Position numbers and translations under genes: made by a program
The notes under the pieces: generated by a model
What the model was told of the DNA's origin: nothing
The model's database searches: none
What the model saw: the letters and a program-made list of their open reading frames with translations, nothing else
Shown: one piece after another, positions 52,296 through 62,700 of the stretch
How positions within the stretch are numbered: the first letter of the stretch is position 1
How the letters are laid out: each line of letters opens with the position of its first letter
Assembly (NCBI GenBank): GCA_022841345.1
Contig: JALHRR010000013.1
Location: forward strand, 1 to 64,000
DNA: 64,000 bases
Source: Saprospiraceae bacterium
GTDB lineage: Bacteria; Bacteroidota; Bacteroidia; Chitinophagales; Saprospiraceae
Direction of reading: 5' to 3'

Positions 52296-55200
52296 TTACC
52301 TCAACAGCGTCACATCTCCATAATCCTTCACAACAATTCTAAAGTCACAGTCATACACCACTGCATCCAGCTTCCAGACATACACAGCAGTTTTTTCATC
52401 AGCATTCCTGCCATATCCATCCCAGCCAGCTGAAGGGTCGTTACTCCTGAATTGTAACTCTCCCCATCTGTCATACACTTCGAATAAATAGGAATCAATT
52501 CTGGTATCAGCAGCCCAATAGGTTTTAAACAAATCATTAGTCTGATCATCATTGGGTGAAAAAGCTGAAGGTACAAAGTATTTCCCTGCAGCCTCATCCG
52601 TTGCTCTGAGTGCTCTTCCCTGAATGGTTATTTGTTGACATTGATTACTGATAGTAGCAGCATAAAGTCCCGGATCATTCACCTCGAAAGTAGGTCCATT
52701 AGGACCATTAAGCCATACCATTCCAATTCCGCTGGTATCAGTACCCATGAGAATGATCTCCATCATGGCGGATCCATTGCATGGGATAGAGACATCCGGA
52801 ATCTGAGCAATCAGCGGTTCAATTTGGAGAATTTCAATAGAATAGTCCTTAAAACACCCGGCATCATCCATTAGCCTGATGGTTTGTGTCCCGGAATTTA
52901 AATGACCGGGATTGTAATCATTGCCGATTAAATTTCCATTCAACCAAACAGCCAAGCCTGGTGGAGCATTTATTTGCAATTCACCGGAATGCTTATTGGG
53001 ACAGCTCGGCAAAGCAAAAATCTCTGCATTGAACTCAGGTTGCATTGCCACTTCAATTTCAAAAATTGAATCACAAACTGTACCTGCGCCATTCACGGTT
53101 AAAACAAATGAAGTATCGTTTACAAATGTTAAATTCCTGTAAGAAATGCTCTGCCCGGGACATAGGTTTAATTTCACTTCTTCACGGGAAACCGGAACAA
53201 ATCGGATATCATACCGGACAATGGAATCACAGCCAGAAATGTTTTGATATTCAATTGTGAAAATTGTATCTCTGACTATTGTCTCGGATCCGACCAAATA
53301 TGCAACCCCTTCACAAAGTTGCTCATTAACCAGAATTTCTTCTTCCTCATCCAGAATTCTTACTTCAACAGCCAGATATGCCGGGCAAATAGAATCTAAA
53401 ACCTCCATCACAAAGCTGGAATCTTTTTCAAAAGACCACATTGTTCCTCCGATTTCAATCAGTTCCGATTTACAAATATTGAAATTTAAACTCGTTGTAT
53501 CCCGGAAACATTTTTGCAGAACAACAAATAAATCTTCTACCCTATGGTTGCAATACTGAATACTGGCCTGGTCCGTACTCTGGACTACTACCAGTCCCTG
53601 AGCAATCAAGGCTGAAGAATCCACAGTAATATCATAATTGCCTGCCGGTAAATTCATAAATATAAATGCACCTGCGGTATTTGTCTTAATACTATCAGAG
53701 ATTCCCTGACCATTGATCCAAATATACTGATTGCTCAATAAAGAATCACCTGAAGTAAATATTCCATCTCCATTGAAATCTACAAATATGGTTCCAGCCA
53801 GACTACCCAATGCTGAGTCAATCTGATAATTCAAAGGCTTGGTTTCGTATTCACATCCTTCTGATGTCCTCACAATGGCATAATATGATCCACTTTCAGT
53901 GAAATCCGGATTCAGCATATCAGCTGGAGGTGGAGATAAAGCAACACCGTCCTGCATCCAGGATGTAATCTGCGCCCCCGGAATAATTGGAACACAAATT
54001 TTGGCGGTATCACATGCCTGAAAGCATCCATCCGGGATTAAAGACAATTGCGGGGGTCCGGAAATGTTGATGGCCGGACTTGTGGCTGTACACCCAAAAT
54101 CATTGCTCGCGATTACCTTATATTGACCCGCCAATTCAGTAGTAACCTCGGGTCCCAATGTACCATCAGACCATAGATAATTGATTCCTGATTCAATGTT
54201 TTGAACGCTGAGCTTGATTTCAGTGCCGCTGCATAATGGTGAGGGGCGATCAGCCACAATTAAGGGGTTTGAAGGGGTGGGTATCACTGTTACAAAAAGA
54301 GAATCGCTGACTCTTTCGCAATTACTGACTGGGTCTGTTACTTTTAAATAAAAAGTATGCGTTCCGGTCGCAAGTTTATTATTCTGAATATCATCGAACA
54401 AAACTTGCCTTTGATCAGACCCGTTTACCCAGGAATAAATATAACCCAAATCTGCACTGATAGCCTGAAGTGTAACAATTTCACCGGCACAAACCTGTAA
54501 AGTATCAGGGGGGTAAGCCGCCTTTCCTGCTCCTGTTGCTACTATACTGGATTCAGGTGCTCGTATATATGAAACATTAAATGGCTCAGATTTAGAAGAA
54601 CATCCATATTGATTAGTAAGGATCACCAGATAATCTCCTTCAATTTCTGCAAGGGTAGTTTTCCCGGTCGATCCATTGCTCCAGGAATAAGATACATTAT
54701 CAACACTGCTGCTCAAAGTTACCGGATAGGCAGAGCAGGCAGGTAATGGCACAGATGAAGTAATTAAACCCGGATCAGGACTCCCAAATACCTGCACTGA
54801 TTTATTATTAAAAGCTTCGCAACCATAAATATCAGTAATTTTCAAACCAATATTATATACTCCGGGTTCTGCATAACCATGCAAAGCAGGATTGATGACA
54901 TCCATAATAACACCTGAAGCATTATCCATATCGAAATACCATTCATAATAAAGTGCATTTGTTTTATTAGGTGTGACCTCCAGCTCAGTATCAATGCAAA
55001 TTGAATCCTGAAACGTAAAGCCTGCATCCGGTAAAGGACGAATATTTAGACCTGCAGATGAATTCACATAACAGCCTGCAGAAACATCTACTCTCAAGAC
55101 TACAGTGAAAATTCCCGGGGCTGAATAAAGATGTTGTGGATTTTCTAAATTTGAATAGTTATTGGAACCTGAAGCCGGATCACCAAAATCCCAATTATAG

Positions 55201-58200
55201 CCAATGGCAGAAAAACTGGCATCAATTTCAGTTCTGTTTTCAAATGTAGCAGCATCAGTCAAACAACCCACTTCATGATCAAAATTTCCTACGGCCGGCA
55301 CAACAAATATATAAGAAGCCGGACAGGGAGTAATAGTATCACCAAATGAATCAATATAAGAGCCGATCACTATCATCTGAACTCTGCCTGCTCTCGGGAA
55401 ACGATAATTTAAAGGGTTTCCACTCAAAATCCATCTGTTACCGGAGATATCATTAATTAACCATTTGACAGTTGAATTAATTATAGTTGGGTTTGTCACA
55501 CTTAAATCGAACACATCACACTCAGGAGTTGGCTCAACAAGAAAAATTAAAGGTGGTATGCTTAAGTCACATACCCCACCACCATCTCCGCAGGGACAGA
55601 AATAGCACACAGTCAGAGGATCACAATGCTCGCAGAATTCAATTTTATTTGAAATTTTACTGCAACCAGAATGAATATTGGTTACCATTCTATAATACAC
55701 ACCCGTCCTTGAGACTTTGAGAGTATCACCTGTCGCACTTAGTGGAAGGTCATTGTGAAACCAGGTGAATTCGTAAGGTCCTCCAAGTTCTGAAACTGTT
55801 ATTAACAAAGCTGTATCAACATCAGGACATATCCCAAGAGGGTCATTCGTATAAATATTGATTTCCGGAAGAGGTGAAGAATTAATTTTGAAAGTAGATC
55901 TGCTTCTGCATCCATTTTCATCGGTACCTAAAAACAAGTAAGTTCCCGGACCTGCAATTATGGATGAAGACTGCGATTGAAACACACCACTTTCCAGCCA
56001 AAAGTATTCTTTAAAGGTCCCGGGAGCATTAATTAATACAGTTTCATACTCGCATATCGTATCCGGATGAGGAATTAAAGGATTATATATTCCGGTAATA
56101 TTCACCAATGTATTCTGAGTAAAACCACAAAATGATCCGGTAACTGTAACATTCCCGGTTTGTAGCCATTTAACTTTCAGGGAATTTTCAGAAGGAAATT
56201 CAAGCACATTTACTAGTGAAGAATCACTGAATGACCAGGTTACTTCTTCACCCGCTGGCAAAGGAACCTGAAAAGTGGCACGTCCGAATTCACAGGATAC
56301 ATCATTACCGGTTATTACCTGAATTTCAATTAAGTTGATAATCATGCTGACTGTATCACTGTGACAAAGAGTCAATGGATCATAACTGTATAGTCTTAGT
56401 TCCATGGGTGATGTCCCTGACCATGCCCAGCGAATATCCTTTCCATGAATCACACTATCGATGGACCCATCCATTATATTCCATACATATACCAGCTTCT
56501 GATCCGGATCTGAGACTTTATAGGAGTAATCCTTTCCTGCACACACCGTATTCCTGCCTACAATTGGCTTCAGTGCCGGAGGTAAGGCATGAATAACCAG
56601 AGTCCTGGTGAATGACAAATTACAATAAATGCTATCCTGTAAATAATTGGTAATCTTATAAGTGCCGGGAGCGGGTTGGATGGGTAATAAAAAAAAGGAT
56701 GAAGCAGCAGAGCTTTCGTACAATAACTGCCCTGTGGCATTAGTCAATTTCCAGATTCCAGGAACTGCTTGTGAAGGGTTAGAACTGTTAAAAGAAGTCC
56801 AGCCAGCTGACCCTCCATCACAAATAGCATCTGGTCCTGAAATTTCAAAATTCTCAAGTATCTCCAGCCAAAATGTATCCCTGCCAGTACAATTCAAATG
56901 ACAGTTTTCATACTCCACAGTCACATACGCGGGCAATTGTTTCCATGTAAATTTGATACTTACAGCAGAAGAACCCTGTCCTGATTCTATCAGACCACCT
57001 GCCGAAGTTTTCCAATTAAAAACAGTACCTCCAAGTGGATCAATTCTGTAAGAAACGGAGCTATTGAGACAAATTTTAGAAGGGCCGCTGATTTTATTAT
57101 CTTCCCCTATTAAAGGTATTAATTCAAAACCAGGGTCCGAACAAACATCAGAACAGGCATGACTCAATTCTACAGTTCCGGATCCACCATTTTGCCAGAT
57201 TACCTCTACAAATGCATCACTGCTTGTCCCTCCTGCAGTAATGGTTCCATTGGGGCTGATATTCCAGATATAATCTTCACAATCCGGGTCAGTTTGATAT
57301 TGCAGCGTATCACCCAGACAAGCTGTTGCGGCACAATAAATTTGTGGGGCAGGATGATCGAGAACATTGATATACATTATTTTCTCATCCTCACAATCAC
57401 ATGCATTGCTTACAAATTGTCGCACTTTATATAATCCGGGAATATCAAATTTCTGTGAAATATCTCTCGCACTACTGCTGTATCCATTGGAAATTGTCCA
57501 GGAAATATTTGCAGCTGTACTTGTATTGGTAAAATAAATATTCTGACCTGAGCAGATGGTGATTGTATCTCCAGTATCTGCAACATTTACATCAAACCCT
57601 GCTTCAGGTATCTCCAGAACTTCAAAACATATAGACCTTTCAAAAAAACAAAATCTGTTACTTTCCAATTCACCAAACATCGATATGTAATATGTTCCTG
57701 GTGTTAAACCTACTTTGATCCGGATCGAACTCAAAGTCTCCTCAATGATTTCAATGCCTGGTCCAAAAACTCCCCATTGAATCTCACTGGCAATCAAACC
57801 AACCATAGAAAAAGTAACTTCCTGCCCAACGCATACCTTAAAGCAGGAGGATGATTCAGGTATAATGCCACAATTTTCAGTATGCATTTGCATAGGAACA
57901 TGACTATACTCAGAAGCAAATACTGGAAATTCATATACTTTATTCTCGTGAATTACTCTGATCGTATAAGATCCGAATCCCGGAAAACAAACCTGGATAA
58001 ATATACCGGAAGGATGTACATTGAAGGAAACAGGATTACCTAATCCATCTACAACCTCCCATTCCAGCTGAATTCCATTTGGAGTGCCTCCGGGAAGCTG
58101 GAAAAAATAGTCGTGGCAATTGTTAGCACAAACAGATGCTTCTCCCAGAATTTCCTGAGCACGTGATATATTGGAAACTCCCAGAAAGAAACATAAGAAT

Positions 58201-58214
58201 ATTAGTATTCGCAT
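52296..58214 (-). CDS. Giant secreted protein with PKD/Ig-like repeats and C-terminal CHU_C domain
   Basis: 1972 residues from the ATG at 58214 (signal MRILIFLCFFLGVSNISRAQ); 15 residues upstream in frame are rejected. The body is a chain of Ig/PKD-like domains (NWDFGDPASGSNN, YEWYFDMDNASGVIMD, SYSWSNGSTGKTTLAE, YLWSDGTLGPEVTTEL), many with paired cysteines. At about 1468-1540 there is an SdrD B-like module (FVDFNGDGIFTSGDSLL). The end (about 1882-1972, SAFSPNDDQTNDLFKTYWA...WDGYGRNADEKTAVYVWKLD) is a CHU_C domain, the T9SS type B sorting signal. The expected role is a surface adhesin or gliding-related filament. Confidence 0.9.
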   Translation of the reverse strand: MRILIFLCFFLGVSNISRAQEILGEASVCANNCHDYFFQLPGGTPNGIQLEWEVVDGLGNPVSFNVHPSGIFIQVCFPGFGSYTIRVIHENKVYEFPVFASEYSHVPMQMHTENCGIIPESSSCFKVCVGQEVTFSMVGLIASEIQWGVFGPGIEIIEETLSSIRIKVGLTPGTYYISMFGELESNRFCFFERSICFEVLEIPEAGFDVNVADTGDTITICSGQNIYFTNTSTAANISWTISNGYSSSARDISQKFDIPGLYKVRQFVSNACDCEDEKIMYINVLDHPAPQIYCAATACLGDTLQYQTDPDCEDYIWNISPNGTITAGGTSSDAFVEVIWQNGGSGTVELSHACSDVCSDPGFELIPLIGEDNKISGPSKICLNSSVSYRIDPLGGTVFNWKTSAGGLIESGQGSSAVSIKFTWKQLPAYVTVEYENCHLNCTGRDTFWLEILENFEISGPDAICDGGSAGWTSFNSSNPSQAVPGIWKLTNATGQLLYESSAASSFFLLPIQPAPGTYKITNYLQDSIYCNLSFTRTLVIHALPPALKPIVGRNTVCAGKDYSYKVSDPDQKLVYVWNIMDGSIDSVIHGKDIRWAWSGTSPMELRLYSYDPLTLCHSDTVSMIINLIEIQVITGNDVSCEFGRATFQVPLPAGEEVTWSFSDSSLVNVLEFPSENSLKVKWLQTGNVTVTGSFCGFTQNTLVNITGIYNPLIPHPDTICEYETVLINAPGTFKEYFWLESGVFQSQSSSIIAGPGTYLFLGTDENGCRSRSTFKINSSPLPEINIYTNDPLGICPDVDTALLITVSELGGPYEFTWFHNDLPLSATGDTLKVSRTGVYYRMVTNIHSGCSKISNKIEFCEHCDPLTVCYFCPCGDGGGVCDLSIPPLIFLVEPTPECDVFDLSVTNPTIINSTVKWLINDISGNRWILSGNPLNYRFPRAGRVQMIVIGSYIDSFGDTITPCPASYIFVVPAVGNFDHEVGCLTDAATFENRTEIDASFSAIGYNWDFGDPASGSNNYSNLENPQHLYSAPGIFTVVLRVDVSAGCYVNSSAGLNIRPLPDAGFTFQDSICIDTELEVTPNKTNALYYEWYFDMDNASGVIMDVINPALHGYAEPGVYNIGLKITDIYGCEAFNNKSVQVFGSPDPGLITSSVPLPACSAYPVTLSSSVDNVSYSWSNGSTGKTTLAEIEGDYLVILTNQYGCSSKSEPFNVSYIRAPESSIVATGAGKAAYPPDTLQVCAGEIVTLQAISADLGYIYSWVNGSDQRQVLFDDIQNNKLATGTHTFYLKVTDPVSNCERVSDSLFVTVIPTPSNPLIVADRPSPLCSGTEIKLSVQNIESGINYLWSDGTLGPEVTTELAGQYKVIASNDFGCTATSPAINISGPPQLSLIPDGCFQACDTAKICVPIIPGAQITSWMQDGVALSPPPADMLNPDFTESGSYYAIVRTSEGCEYETKPLNYQIDSALGSLAGTIFVDFNGDGIFTSGDSLLSNQYIWINGQGISDSIKTNTAGAFIFMNLPAGNYDITVDSSALIAQGLVVVQSTDQASIQYCNHRVEDLFVVLQKCFRDTTSLNFNICKSELIEIGGTMWSFEKDSSFVMEVLDSICPAYLAVEVRILDEEEEILVNEQLCEGVAYLVGSETIVRDTIFTIEYQNISGCDSIVRYDIRFVPVSREEVKLNLCPGQSISYRNLTFVNDTSFVLTVNGAGTVCDSIFEIEVAMQPEFNAEIFALPSCPNKHSGELQINAPPGLAVWLNGNLIGNDYNPGHLNSGTQTIRLMDDAGCFKDYSIEILQIEPLIAQIPDVSIPCNGSAMMEIILMGTDTSGIGMVWLNGPNGPTFEVNDPGLYAATISNQCQQITIQGRALRATDEAAGKYFVPSAFSPNDDQTNDLFKTYWAADTRIDSYLFEVYDRWGELQFRSNDPSAGWDGYGRNADEKTAVYVWKLDAVVYDCDFRIVVKDYGDVTLLR

Positions 58215-58337
58215 AGGAAGGGCGTTGAACAGGTATTCAGGATTTTCAAAAAGGATCAAGCGATCTCAGTTTAATGAAAGATAACCATAATCTGTCATAC
58301 GTTGCCTGATTGTTAAAAGAAATGAATTATGCCTTAT

Positions 58338-58419
58338 TTGGTCTTGTTAATTCATTTGCATGCTATTTACTCCGGCTGTTGTTGGTCTTGCTAATTTATT
58401 AGCAAGCTTTTTACTCCAA
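58338..58419. repeat. Two imperfect 38-base direct repeats
   Basis: TTGGTCTTGTTAATTCATTT... at 58338-58375 and TTGGTCTTGCTAATTTATTA... at 58382-58419 share about 31 of 38 positions, with a 44-base period. The second copy also contains the inverted repeat TTGCTAA-TTTA-TTAGCAA. They lie upstream of the giant CHU_C gene, in the 344-base gap before the TonB-like gene. Confidence 0.7.
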
Positions 58420-58501
58420 TGTTCCATATTAGTTGAATTCAACTCTCTACCTGCTTCAGGACTCTGCCAATAAATCAGCAGAACCAAAAAGACTTATAAA
58501 A

Positions 58502-58532
58502 TGGCAGAACCGTCCATCATTGGGTTCTGCCA
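58502..58532 (-). terminator. Terminator-like hairpin after the TonB-family gene
   Basis: TGGCAGAACC (58502-58511) pairs with GGTTCTGCCA (58523-58532), ten bases per arm with an 11-base loop. Read on the minus strand it follows the stop of the TonB-family gene (58559) by 26 bases and is followed by a T-rich stretch (ATTTTATAAGTCTTTTT), so it fits an intrinsic terminator. Confidence 0.65.
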
Positions 58533-58558
58533 ATTATCGTCTACTATCCTGAATCAAC

Positions 58559-59404
58559 TTAAGATTGCAATTTAAACATTACCGGCAATGTAAATTTGAC
58601 TGATACTGCTCTGCCCTGTTGCTTACCGGGAGTCCAGCCGGGCATTCCCTTAACAACCCTCAAGGCTTCCTGATCGCAACCACCACCAATACCTTTGACC
58701 AACTGAACCTGAGTCACCCTGCCATTGCGATCAATCACAAATTGAATGACAACTGTACCGCCAATTCCATTTTCTCTTGCAATGGAAGGATACTTAATTT
58801 CTTTAGACAGATAAGCAAACAAATCGCTCATTCCAGAACCAAACACAGGCATCTGTTCTACATTAATAAACACTTCTTCAACTTTCTCCTTCTCAACAAT
58901 TCCAGTTGCATCAGATCCTTTACTTCCTATTACCCCGTTTGCTGTTCCATTTAACTCGCCTGTTTCAGAACCGAAAACATCAGATGGACTTTCAACAACA
59001 TCCTCTCCCACATTGGAACTGAAATAGGAGCTGTCCACTACTGGAAGTTCAGGTTTTGAATTTGAAATAAAATAATTATCCAGGTTAGGCTGAGAATTAG
59101 TAAGCGGAGTGCTACTACCCCGCTGAATACCAGAAATGAAATCAATCTTATCCTGCTTTACATAATCAACAATGACTTCAACCGAATCATTGGATCTGGG
59201 GACAGCTATCTCGTACACTTTAAATTCTCTGGTAAATAAATAAGGTCCACACACGACTAAAACAAAAGCACTAATGCTGAAAAACATGGCTCTTGCCAAT
59301 CTCAGATCATAAGTAGCTCTCAAATTGTATGCTCCGTACTTTTGATTTCTTCCCCTGAAAATGATATCATCTACGTGATGATACATGAAAATAAATGCAT
59401 TCAT
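58559..59404 (-). CDS. TonB-family energy transducer
   Basis: 281 residues from the ATG at 59404. Residues about 10-27 (DDIIFRGRNQKYGAYNLR) are the conserved FRGRNQ-x-YGAY motif of Bacteroidota TonB-like proteins; a membrane anchor follows at about 38-56 (AMFFSISAFVLVVCGPYLF). A long polar linker leads to the C-terminal TonB domain (about 190-281, SIARENGIGGTVVIQFVIDR, GWTPGKQQGRAVSVKFTLPV), complete. It transfers proton-motive energy from an ExbB/D complex to outer-membrane transporters. No exbB/exbD gene is adjacent. The 28-base palindrome at 59474-59501 lies 70 bases upstream of its start. Confidence 0.9.
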   Translation of the reverse strand: MNAFIFMYHHVDDIIFRGRNQKYGAYNLRATYDLRLARAMFFSISAFVLVVCGPYLFTREFKVYEIAVPRSNDSVEVIVDYVKQDKIDFISGIQRGSSTPLTNSQPNLDNYFISNSKPELPVVDSSYFSSNVGEDVVESPSDVFGSETGELNGTANGVIGSKGSDATGIVEKEKVEEVFINVEQMPVFGSGMSDLFAYLSKEIKYPSIARENGIGGTVVIQFVIDRNGRVTQVQLVKGIGGGCDQEALRVVKGMPGWTPGKQQGRAVSVKFTLPVMFKLQS

Positions 59405-59473
59405 GGTAGTAAATTTTGATAGTGAAATAATAAAATCAAACAACTCTACCTACATGATCAACGTACAATTAAT

Positions 59474-59501
59474 ATTTATAACGTATCTTTACGTTATAAA
59501 T
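59474..59501. promoter_or_regulatory. Perfect 12-base-arm inverted repeat upstream of the TonB gene
   Basis: ATTTATAACGTA, loop TCTT, TACGTTATAAAT: a perfect inverted repeat with 12-base arms. It sits 70 bases upstream of the TonB-family start codon, on a minus-strand promoter position. It could be a repressor site or a hairpin in the leader. It is AT-rich, so an RNA stem would be weak, which favours a DNA-binding site. Confidence 0.5.
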
Positions 59502-59631
59502 TCCATTTAAATGAATTATATTCTATAATATATTTCACAAAGGAAAATTGAAGCCGGGAATAATTTCTGCCTAATTGGGTCTAACGAGAAAGGTAAAACT
59601 TCAGGTGTTAAATATTGATATTGTAAATGCA

Positions 59632-59665
59632 AAGAGCTGTACCATTTAATAATGATACAGCTCTT
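59632..59665 (-). terminator. Terminator-like hairpin after the 59702-63085 gene
   Basis: AAGAGCTGTA (59632-59641) pairs with TACAGCTCTT (59656-59665), ten bases per arm, with further CAT/ATG pairing in the loop. Read on the minus strand it begins 37 bases after the gene's stop (59702) and is followed by TTGCATTTAC, a modest T-rich run. Confidence 0.65.
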
Positions 59666-59701
59666 CAATCCGATCTGTTTAGGAATAGATTCTCTACTAC
59701 A

Positions 59702-62700
59702 TTATTCTTGTTTTATCACACGTTTCGTTACATCTGGTAAACCTTCTGATTTAACCTTTATCATAAACATGCCATTTTGATATTGGCTAAGGACGATGGG
59801 ATGTGTCGAGACGACTTCATCCAATGTTTCAGTGAATAATAGTTTTCCTTCAAAACTATACACCTCTATTGATGCCTTTCTTCCGGCATACTGCATTAAT
59901 TCTAAATTCAGTTCACCATTTGTAGGATTGGGAAATGTCTTAAAATCCAACAAAGGAAAATCTGCATTCAGTAAATTATGTGATCCAATCATATAAGGTG
60001 AGATGAATTCTGATTCAGTTTTACTAACATTGTCAAATGTGGCCACAACAGTGCTGCTATTGTTATAGTTAGTCACTGTCAAGCCCAACTCAATACAACT
60101 ATTCATACTTACATTAACAACTATGACCTGTTGCCATTGAGCACCATCAGCAGAAGTATAGGAAATAAATTGATTTCCCTGCCTTACTAATCTCAACCAA
60201 AATTTATTTAAAGAAGGAATATTTTGAGGCACAGCTGTTCCATTGGTTACACTTCTTACTTCTCTTCTGATTTGGTTCCCCATCCAGTTTGTACTGATCT
60301 GGACTTTTTTAGATCCAGGCGCATTAGATTCACGCATCACGATTCCAGCCCAACCTAAACCTCCACTGATTCCGGTTACCCTCGCTGTGATACTACCATT
60401 ACCACAAAGTGTGCTTTGTGCAAATGCTGAAGCATCAGCATTGAAAGGGGGGCCATATAAGCAATTTGTACTTGTGGCAGTCCATACTTCAGTTGGAAAA
60501 TCATAGGCGATTTCATTACCTTCAGCGCAGTTAATTCCATCTATATTTTGACTCCATCCCGGAGGCAATCCGCTTACGGAAATTTGACTGATACATGAAG
60601 AAGAATTCCCATTTATATCTGTAACATTTACAGAAACTTGTACATTTTCTCCAACCTGGGACGAATTAATATTATTAGGATTAAGGCTAATGTTTGCTAT
60701 ACCACAATTATCTGAGACATCAACTAAATCCCCGGCATCAAGAGGAATATTATCCTCACCATTGAAAGAAACAATATAAGGTAAACAATTAATAATGGGT
60801 GCTATATTATCTTCTATATTTACTGTGAAGCTGCACTCCGAAGTATTGTTACCGCTGTCAGTAGCTGTCAGAAGAACCATCATGCTACCAGCATTGGTGA
60901 CAGTTGTTCCGGGAAGCGGAGATTGAATAACAATAGGTGTCCCGCAGTTATCGTCAGAAATTGCAATCCCGGAGTAATCAGGAAGTAGCACAGAACAATC
61001 AACTCCCAGCATAAGAGTTTGAGTCTCCGGACAGCTCAGACCTGGACTAACTGTATCCTGCTTCATGACTGTGAATTCGCATTGAGAAGAATTATTACTT
61101 GCATCTGTTGCAGTAAGTGTTACAGTTATGTTGCCTGCATTAGTTTCAGGAGTTGTTGGTAAGGGAGATTGAGATATAAGCGGTACACCGCAATAGTCAC
61201 TGGCTGAGGCCATACCAGTAAAATCAGGTATTGTCACAGTACAGTCTTCATCCAAATAAATTATTTGAGAGGATGGACATGAAATCATAGGAGGCGTGAC
61301 ATCCGGAGTAAAAATCACCTCAACAGACGAACTTGCAGAACATCCATTGTTCAATGTAGAAGTAATAACATAATTACCTCCCTGAGTGACAGCTATTTCC
61401 TGGTCGTTTGAAAAGAAATCTCCGTTAAATGTCCATTCGTAATTATCAGATGCAGGAACACTTAGTGTAGTTTCCAGAGTCAGGCAATCCAGAAACAAAC
61501 CTTCAGAACTTGAAATGGAAGCGTCAGGTATAGCTAGAATAGATATCGTATCAGAAGATATATACACACATCCATCTGCATTTGTAAATCTGTAAAAAAC
61601 TAAATAATCACCGGCTGGAGTTCCTTCTATATTCCATAAAGCTGTGCCATCGGAATTATCAGTGAACTGTAAAATATCAGGATAAATAATGAATTCACCA
61701 GTTTCTCCGGGTCCGGGAGCCGGGCTTCCAGTTAATGAGATATCGCTATCGTTCAAGCAATTTTCTTCAGGTAGCCCGGAGATCTCAGGGATTATTGGAT
61801 GCGTAATTAAAGAAATATCATCGATTGCACCCGGAGGGTTATCTCCAAGTGAGCCATCATTCTTCCAGGTAAAGATCAATCGTTTAGTTACACATTGTCC
61901 ACAATTCCCCAGATCATCTCCTTTAATGGTATAGGTGTATGTTGCAGGACTTGTCCGATTCCATAATTGCGGAGCAGGGATACCACCCAACATATTAGCA
62001 GGAGCAGGAAGTAAACCAGTGCCCAAATTAGCATTGCTGGCAACTGGATTGTAGGAGGTAGGAGCTAAACTTACAATAAGTGCGTCAAATGATGAAGTTT
62101 CTCCATCTGCCTTCCAGTTGAATGAAAGCGTAAATTCAGGTACATCAGGAGGGAAAGTAATATCCCTGTAAAAATGAACAACTGACGTAGATGTATTATT
62201 ATAGGTGTGACTTGTGCCTCCATCTTGTGAGATATATGCAGACCTGTTATTAAATCCGGTAGGGACATTCCCCAGGTACCATTGATTGGTCACAGAACCA
62301 TTTACCACTGTCCAGCCGTTAGCAGTAAATGTAGCCCCTGATTCAAAACCACCTTCAGCGGCTGGATTAATCAGCATAGCGAAAGGATCAAAAACACATG
62401 CACTTAAAGGATCATACGTTAAAGAAATATTATCAATAGCAGCAGGTGGATTATCTCCCAGAGAACCGTCATTTTTCCATGTGAATATAAGTCGCATAGT
62501 AACATCTTCACAACAATTACCTATTGCTGCGCTACTTATATTGTAGGAAGCTGAAGCAACACCTGGCCGGTTCCATAATTGAGGTGCCTGATTTACGCCT
62601 AATCTATTTGCAGGTACCGGGAGGACTCCAGTTCCTAAACTTACGTCGGAAGCAGCAGGAGTATAAGTAGTTGGTGCCAAACTTACCATCAAGGCATCAA

